Source: Sphagnum compactum
Lineage: Eukaryota; Bryophyta; Sphagnopsida; Sphagnales
Assembly: GCA_965153455.1 (NCBI GenBank)
Contig: OZ234501.1
Location: 310,001 to 374,000 of the forward strand
Reading direction: 5' to 3'
Length of the DNA stretch: 64,000 bases
Shown: positions 58,580-64,000 of the stretch, piece by piece
How positions within the stretch are numbered: position 1 is the stretch's first letter
How the letters are laid out: each line of letters opens with the position of its first letter
The notes under the pieces: model-generated
What the model was told of the DNA's origin: nothing
Databases searched by the model: none
The model's input: the letters and a program-made list of their open reading frames with translations, nothing else
Position numbers and translations under genes: made by a program

Positions 58580-61238
58580 TGTGCAAGGAATTATTGCACA
58601 CCTTCACCACTAAGATATGCACTCACAATAAAAACCCGGTTAGAAGAGGAACTACAATGTAGTGTAGTCTAACAAGTAAGGTGGTTCGAGGTAAGTAATG
58701 AAATTCACCAAAAATCTAATGCGTTGTGTCTAAATTGAAGCTACAAAACATCGTGAGAGAATTGTAACTCACCATGATGGAATATTGAGGAGCCGTATGT
58801 TGATGTTCCTTCGATGTCATGTTTGATGGTTTGAAACCTTCCATTCCGTTCATCATAACAACTACATATAACATCCTAATCTAACATGCATTGGAGTTGG
58901 AAGTTAATATAAAAGGAGCCATGTTTAAACAAATCTCATAATTTTTTATTTTATGTTTTTGATCAAGAGTTAAGCCTCCGAGCTAGGAGCCACTTGCCTA
59001 GTTTGAGGAAAAAAACATACAACTCAACCTTCTCTACTTTCAACAAGTTTAACTCCCTTACAGCAAGCCCGATGAGGCTGAAATTTTGGGAGGAGCTTCA
59101 ACACCTTCCAAAATAAAATTGATATAAATTTGACGTAAATCCAATGGTGCATTTGAGAAAAACAACTAATTGAACAAAAAGTCCAGAGGCTTCACCATGG
59201 AAATCATTCCATGAAACCCACTTCAACCCCCTCTACTTCCAACCCTTGTAGCTTCCTTACAGAAAGCCCGATCAAGCTGAATTTTTGGGAGGGCTTTCTA
59301 CACCTTTTAAGCTAAAACTGATTCCAATTTGACACAAATCCAACGGTGGATTTGAGAGAAACAACTAATTAAACCAAAGTTCAGAGGCTTTGCCACAAGC
59401 ACTTGCTACACAAGTTCCTTTCATGCTTAATCCTTACACACACACTTCCCATGAGCACCTCTCCACACATAAGAACTAAAACACAATCTTCCTCACACTC
59501 ATTCTCCTTCCCTCTTTTTTTTTCTTTTCACATACACAAGAAGTCCTTTTTTTCGCAAGCCTCCATGACCTTCCTTGAGCTTGTTCCCCTTGTCCAATGA
59601 AAACTTCGAAATCCTTTTGCACCAATCAATGGCCTCCTCATCCTTCAAGGGCCAATGAGAATTTGAGAATGAATTGTCGTCCAATTGAAATTAGGATGAG
59701 AATCTTTGGGCCCAATGAAAACACAAGAGATATTCCATCCTTTAATCAAAGAGGATGACAATCCTCATTACTAATGGGATTTGGAGGATCCAACCTCCCC
59801 TTATTTTGGATATCTTGATGAGGTCTCTTGAGCTTGATCCTTATCTTTTCCGTCCGCTGACCCTCACATCCTACCTCTTCATCCTAATTACTTCAAGTAA
59901 CTAACTACTAGGATAATTTATTGGTAGTAACAAGGAAGAGTCCTTGAGTTCTTACTTGACTAATTCAATGGTTGAAGTAACATTTCCGTGTAACAGTTAT
60001 TCCTTTGATATTCCCTACCTATTTACTTTACTATGCGCTAATTAACTATGTAGTACATAGTAAATTATAATTACAATTGGCATCACAAAAAAAACTCTCA
60101 CATACCTCTAGATCCACCGTTGAATTTCGAGTTTGATGAATCCCTTGGATCTAGGGTGTTCGAGTTTTCATGAGGTTCCGTTGTCACTCCCACACCTTAC
60201 GCCTACCCTAATTTGTTAAATAAAAAGGCCTCGACCCCTTTTGAACGCAAGAACCATCTTGTTTGTACTACCTTCTTGGTTTTTGTTGATGCAGGTGCAA
60301 CTAGTCATGGCGAACGATGACGGTACGCCTTCAAATCCTCCAGTTGCACTCGTACAACAAGAAGAGCTTGAAGAAGCACCGCTCGACTTGAATGTTTCTA
60401 AACGGCCGCGCGAAGAAGAATCGTCCAGGAGAGTGGTACGCACTCGAGTCGATCGTTCGGTATGGGATCATCGATTGTCTCCTAACCCACATGCTTTAGC
60501 AATTTATTTAGAGTTTGTTCCTACTCGTGAAGCCGCGCCAGAAAGGTTTGAAGAGTGCCAGTGCGAAGATGATGATGTCCGTTTCCATTGTCGAACGTGG
60601 GTTCCCGGTGATGGCCATTATCGTTAGCTACGAGGCCCGATCAACCCACTTCCCATGGAGCATCAAACTGAGTACCTCGCTCGCACCATTCGCCGCATCC
60701 TAGATTTTTATTACTGTGATCTATCCTTTAAGTCAGTTATTAAGTTGTAATTCACCTGAGGCTACTCAGGCGGAAATGTTAATACTTAAGCTTGATTTGG
60801 ATTGTATTTAAGAATCTGATAGAGTGAGAACTAAATAAAGATGTAATAGGACTGCATCCTAAAATCTTACAAGTACATCATTAGTGCTTGAAGGTCATTC
60901 TACAGACTAACTTAACATTGTCATGGTGAAATGTTATTGTTAATTATGGGCTTGTATTCCCAATATATCAATAAATCCCATCTAATTTTACATCCCTTTT
61001 CCCTTCTTCACAACATAAAAAAGGACAATGCACTTTAAAAGGTTTACTAGGTGCTTAACTGATTAAGCGCTACACCAACTGAAATAAAGAAGTACTATAT
61101 GCCTAAAAATATCACAAAAGCTGATTCAACTACTAATATTCACTACTTGGAGGCTTATAACCATTCAAATCATTAGTACTAAGGAAAATTACGAAACTAA
61201 AGCTTAATTAATTGTTGAGCTATAATCCATGGCTCACA
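58580..61238 (+). mobile_element. 2659-bp TG...CA element, copy B
   Basis: Colinear over its whole length with 48539-51191, same orientation, and near-identical in many blocks with scattered substitutions and small indels. The first bases read TGTGCAAGG, with two extra bases relative to copy A; the end is CTCACA. The flanking pentamers, TGAAA and CCAAG, do not match, so no target duplication is preserved. The left flank is the truncated CACTA element. No primer-binding-site-like TGG follows the right end, so it does not look like the 5' LTR of an intact element. Confidence 0.7.
60307..60627 (+). pseudogene. Broken homologue of the element-borne ORF
   Basis: Same frame as 50261-50674, beginning MANDDGTPSN. 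It ends early because the Trp of GHYRW is a TAG stop (60625-60627). A 1-base deletion near 60707 also removes the original stop context. About 19 of the first 107 codons differ in amino acid from copy A. The downstream AATAAA at 60834-60839 is retained. Confidence 0.6.
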
Positions 61239-62463
61239 CCAAGCTCCTCTCGCTGACTTCTTGCAATCACCTACAAGCAGCCAACAATGGAGATTTGGTA
61301 CTTCCTAATGACCTCCCACAAGCACATAGAAGGAGGAGCTTATAAATACCTATGTGGGAAACTAATAAGAAAAAAAAAGGTACTTTTGTTGCCAAAAGTA
61401 CGCCAACAAGCGTGGCAATACGAAATCTAGAGCACTCACGAATAAAAAAAACTCCTGAAAAAAACCCGATGGGTTTTCGAATGGCGCCTCCCTCCTTGCT
61501 ACCAAACCCATGGAGCTTTGACCTATGAGCTCTGTGGCTATAAAAGTTTTATCTCCCTAAGGAAGAAAAAAACTAGCAATTCAGATTTGTTGGATTCAAA
61601 AGGCGGTTGAGATCATCATGCGCCAAGGCACTTTCGACGTCAAAAGTTTCTTCAACCGAACAAAACAAAAGAGTGATTTCCTTTTGTGCCCCCTTTTTAG
61701 ATTGAATTTTCAAGCATGATAGGCATGGATGCATGCAATCTAACAAGGTGTATAAAGATAAAGAAAAAAAAACAACTATGTGAAACCCTCTAGCATTGGA
61801 AATCATTTGTGTGGCTATCTCCGAAAAAGGTTGCTTGAGTGAATAAAACATCAAATTTCAAAAAGTTGAATAAAATGAATAAGAGAGATGCTTACCTCCT
61901 TAACACATTCGGTTGCAACTTGCAAATCAGCCTCATTTCAAACTAAATGTATCCCTGAAAAACACATTGAAAAAAACCACAATCCTTTCAACTCACCTAA
62001 GATGCCAACTTCAAGAATGTGAAATTACGGAATAAAATGCAATAGAAATTTTTTACTTACTTCTTCATTGAGTTCTTCATAGTGTTGCAATTGCAAGGAT
62101 CTCTTGCGAGCTTGTGCCATTGCATTCATATTCCTATGTTGTTTTGAGTTTGTCCACATGTGAGACTACATGTGTTTTTTGTAGCACTAGGCCTCACCAA
62201 TCTAACTTCTTCTCCTTGCATTTGCAAATTCAAATATGATTGTTAGTGGCATGAACCTTCATATTGTTATTTATATTCTCCGACATTCACATTCCAAGTT
62301 ACTGTTCTTACTTTCCAACTTATTGGGGCTCTATGACATTCTTACTTTTACCAATTAACCATAGTAAAAATTTCATATCCTTTGGTGATCCATGGACAAA
62401 TACGATCTGTTTTTTTGGTTTTGTTGACGAATTTTATGTACAATAAATATCATTATATTTCTT

Positions 62464-62489
62464 CCTAAACCCTAATCCCTAAACCCTAT
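62464..62489. repeat. Short interstitial telomere-like motif
   Basis: CTAAACCCTAATCCCTAAAC and the following CCCTA: about three CCCTAAA-type units with one variant. Confidence 0.6.
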
Positions 62490-63799
62490 AATTATTCGAC
62501 CCTAATCTATATACATTGCCAAATCTTTTATGTACAATGTCTCTAGTATTGAAGCAACAATCTTTTAAAATGTTTTTCCTCTCCCTAAGGCCATCCTTTT
62601 TCATAATTTAAATCAATTAATATTAGTGGAAGAAGAAATTTATTTCAATTCTGTTTTTGAAGAATACTCTAACTAATGACGACAACGATATTGTGTAATA
62701 TATTTAGCACCAACCATGAACATTCCTTGATTTTAAGTTGGCATTTTCCTATATGATTAATAGAGGTTTGGAGACACACCCCTTATCTAACTTATCTATT
62801 GGACATAATAAGTCCTTGGAAAACAAATAATATTTCATTATATAATTTCCAACATGTAGTTACCAAAATTATTTACTACCTTTAAATATAAATCAAGTAA
62901 TAATATCACATTTTCTTATTTGAGGTTTTGTAACTAATAGGATCTCAAGCAATTCCCTTTATTGAAAAATTTGGTATTCTTACATTTTGACAACGTCTTC
63001 TGGATTTTCTTTTTTAGCCTTTCCATCATACTATTTTACCCTTTTTGGATCCAATCATTTAAAAATTCCATATCTGCCAACAATATATTTCTTTATAATT
63101 AATCTATTTTTAATGCATTTATTTGAAAAAAAAATTTAAATTGATTCATTTCAAAATAATTTAAATGTTATATTTCATGTTTTATGTCTTGTGTTGATGT
63201 CATACATATCTTTTGCTTTACAAATTTTCAAAGGAAATTCATTCCAACAAGGTTTCCAAAATTTTATGCTAACTCATTTAAGAAATGCATTTTACCACTT
63301 TGGATTTTAAGGATGAAAGGACATTGATAAATCCTTACATCATGCAATATTTTGTAAATCAATATAGTTGTTATAATTTTTCAATTTTATTTAATATTTA
63401 TTTAATAGAAAAATAATTCATGTGGTGCATGTGGGATGTTTATCTTTCCATGGATATTAATCTATTAAATTGAATTCTTTTGAAAAATACGATGACCTTT
63501 TGACAACGACTGAGCTCATCACTGGAACATATTGATGTGGTTATGGATGTGTCATGCTACGGAGATTCCATTTGGAATCATCTCGGCAGTTAAACTTTTA
63601 CCCACGCTTCCATGTTATCATTTTCATTGCATAGCATGAAATATTGCCACTCAATAATTGGGAAGAACTACTTTTCATAATGGAATGAACCTCCATTCAA
63701 GTACACATAATTAAAAAAATTTGGCGATGTTTCTATTTATAAATGTATGTTATGACATTATAAGTATGTTTTGCTAGTTTGCATACATTATACGGGAAA

Positions 63800-63815
63800 A
63801 ACCCTAAACCCTAAA
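63800..63815. repeat. Short interstitial telomere-like motif
   Basis: Two perfect adjacent units of CCCTAAA (AACCCTAAACCCTAAA). Confidence 0.6.
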
Positions 63816-64000
63816 TAACCATTACAAATGTATTTTTTCAGTTGATGTATTAAGGATGCAAGTCATGCGAGCACTTTTATTAATGTACTTTTGCGGCAAT
63901 TTTATATCGGACTGCATCACACATAACTTCCTCCACTATTTCCTCTTTGCAACAATCTTTTAATTAATTGTCAACTTCTTTTGTGTCCCTTGATGTTTTG

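Larger units (their letters stand above)
61239..64000. other. AT-rich flank, no gene supported
   Basis: Only short, domain-less open frames. Apart from CCCTAAA-type motifs, no repeat, RNA gene or transposon end was recognised. Confidence 0.5.

Noticed and set aside
61239-61260. Primer-binding site expected if copy B were a 5' LTR
   Set aside because: The bases after CTCACA do not begin with TGG and do not resemble a plant tRNA-derived primer site.

Overview
The window is nuclear DNA of a land plant. The evidence is one plant-type class XI myosin gene with 39 coding exons and GT-AG introns, CACTA-type DNA transposons with 3-bp target duplications, CCCTAAA (plant telomere-type) motifs, and AT-rich, TE-dense flanks. 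The compact gene plus decayed transposase relics is compatible with a non-seed plant, but that placement is a guess: no phylogeny was possible.

Region by region. 1-2700: AT-rich flank with a decayed ORF (possibly a SWIM zinc-finger/transposase remnant) and a 26-27 bp minisatellite. 2640-3850: more GC-rich upstream region, presumed promoter and 5' leader. 3851-36854 (+): the only clearly intact cellular gene, a full-length myosin XI. Joining 39 exons by reading frame and splice sites gives 1540 codons without a stop: N-terminal SH3-like region, motor with P-loop and switches, six IQ motifs, coiled coil, and dilute-type globular cargo tail. Its 38 introns (mean about 747 bp) carry many degenerate copies of one repeat family, all in the same orientation as the gene. 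36855-46530: AT-rich intergenic DNA with a foldback element, short tandem duplications and a decayed intron-containing transposase-like gene on the minus strand.

46538-64000 is a nested transposon block. A GC-rich non-LTR retrotransposon (minus strand; zinc finger, reverse transcriptase, C-terminal restriction-like endonuclease) is split into 51192-52600 (5' half) and 46538-48538 (3' half) by a 2653-bp TG...CA-bounded element (48539-51191) flanked by a near-perfect 5-bp target duplication. Removing that insertion restores the RT reading frame. A second copy of the 2.65-kb element lies at 58580-61238. Both carry a small ORF between a TATA-like sequence and an AATAAA signal. Between them are a 2.94-kb non-autonomous CACTA element (53874-56812, TSD TAA) and a second, oppositely oriented and truncated relative (57347-58579), which together make a large inverted repeat. 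The last 2.8 kb holds no gene I can support.

Functionally, the myosin gene stands alone. It would make an actin-based organelle motor of the cytoplasmic-streaming class. Everything else reads as mobile-element sediment whose nesting order can be partly reconstructed.
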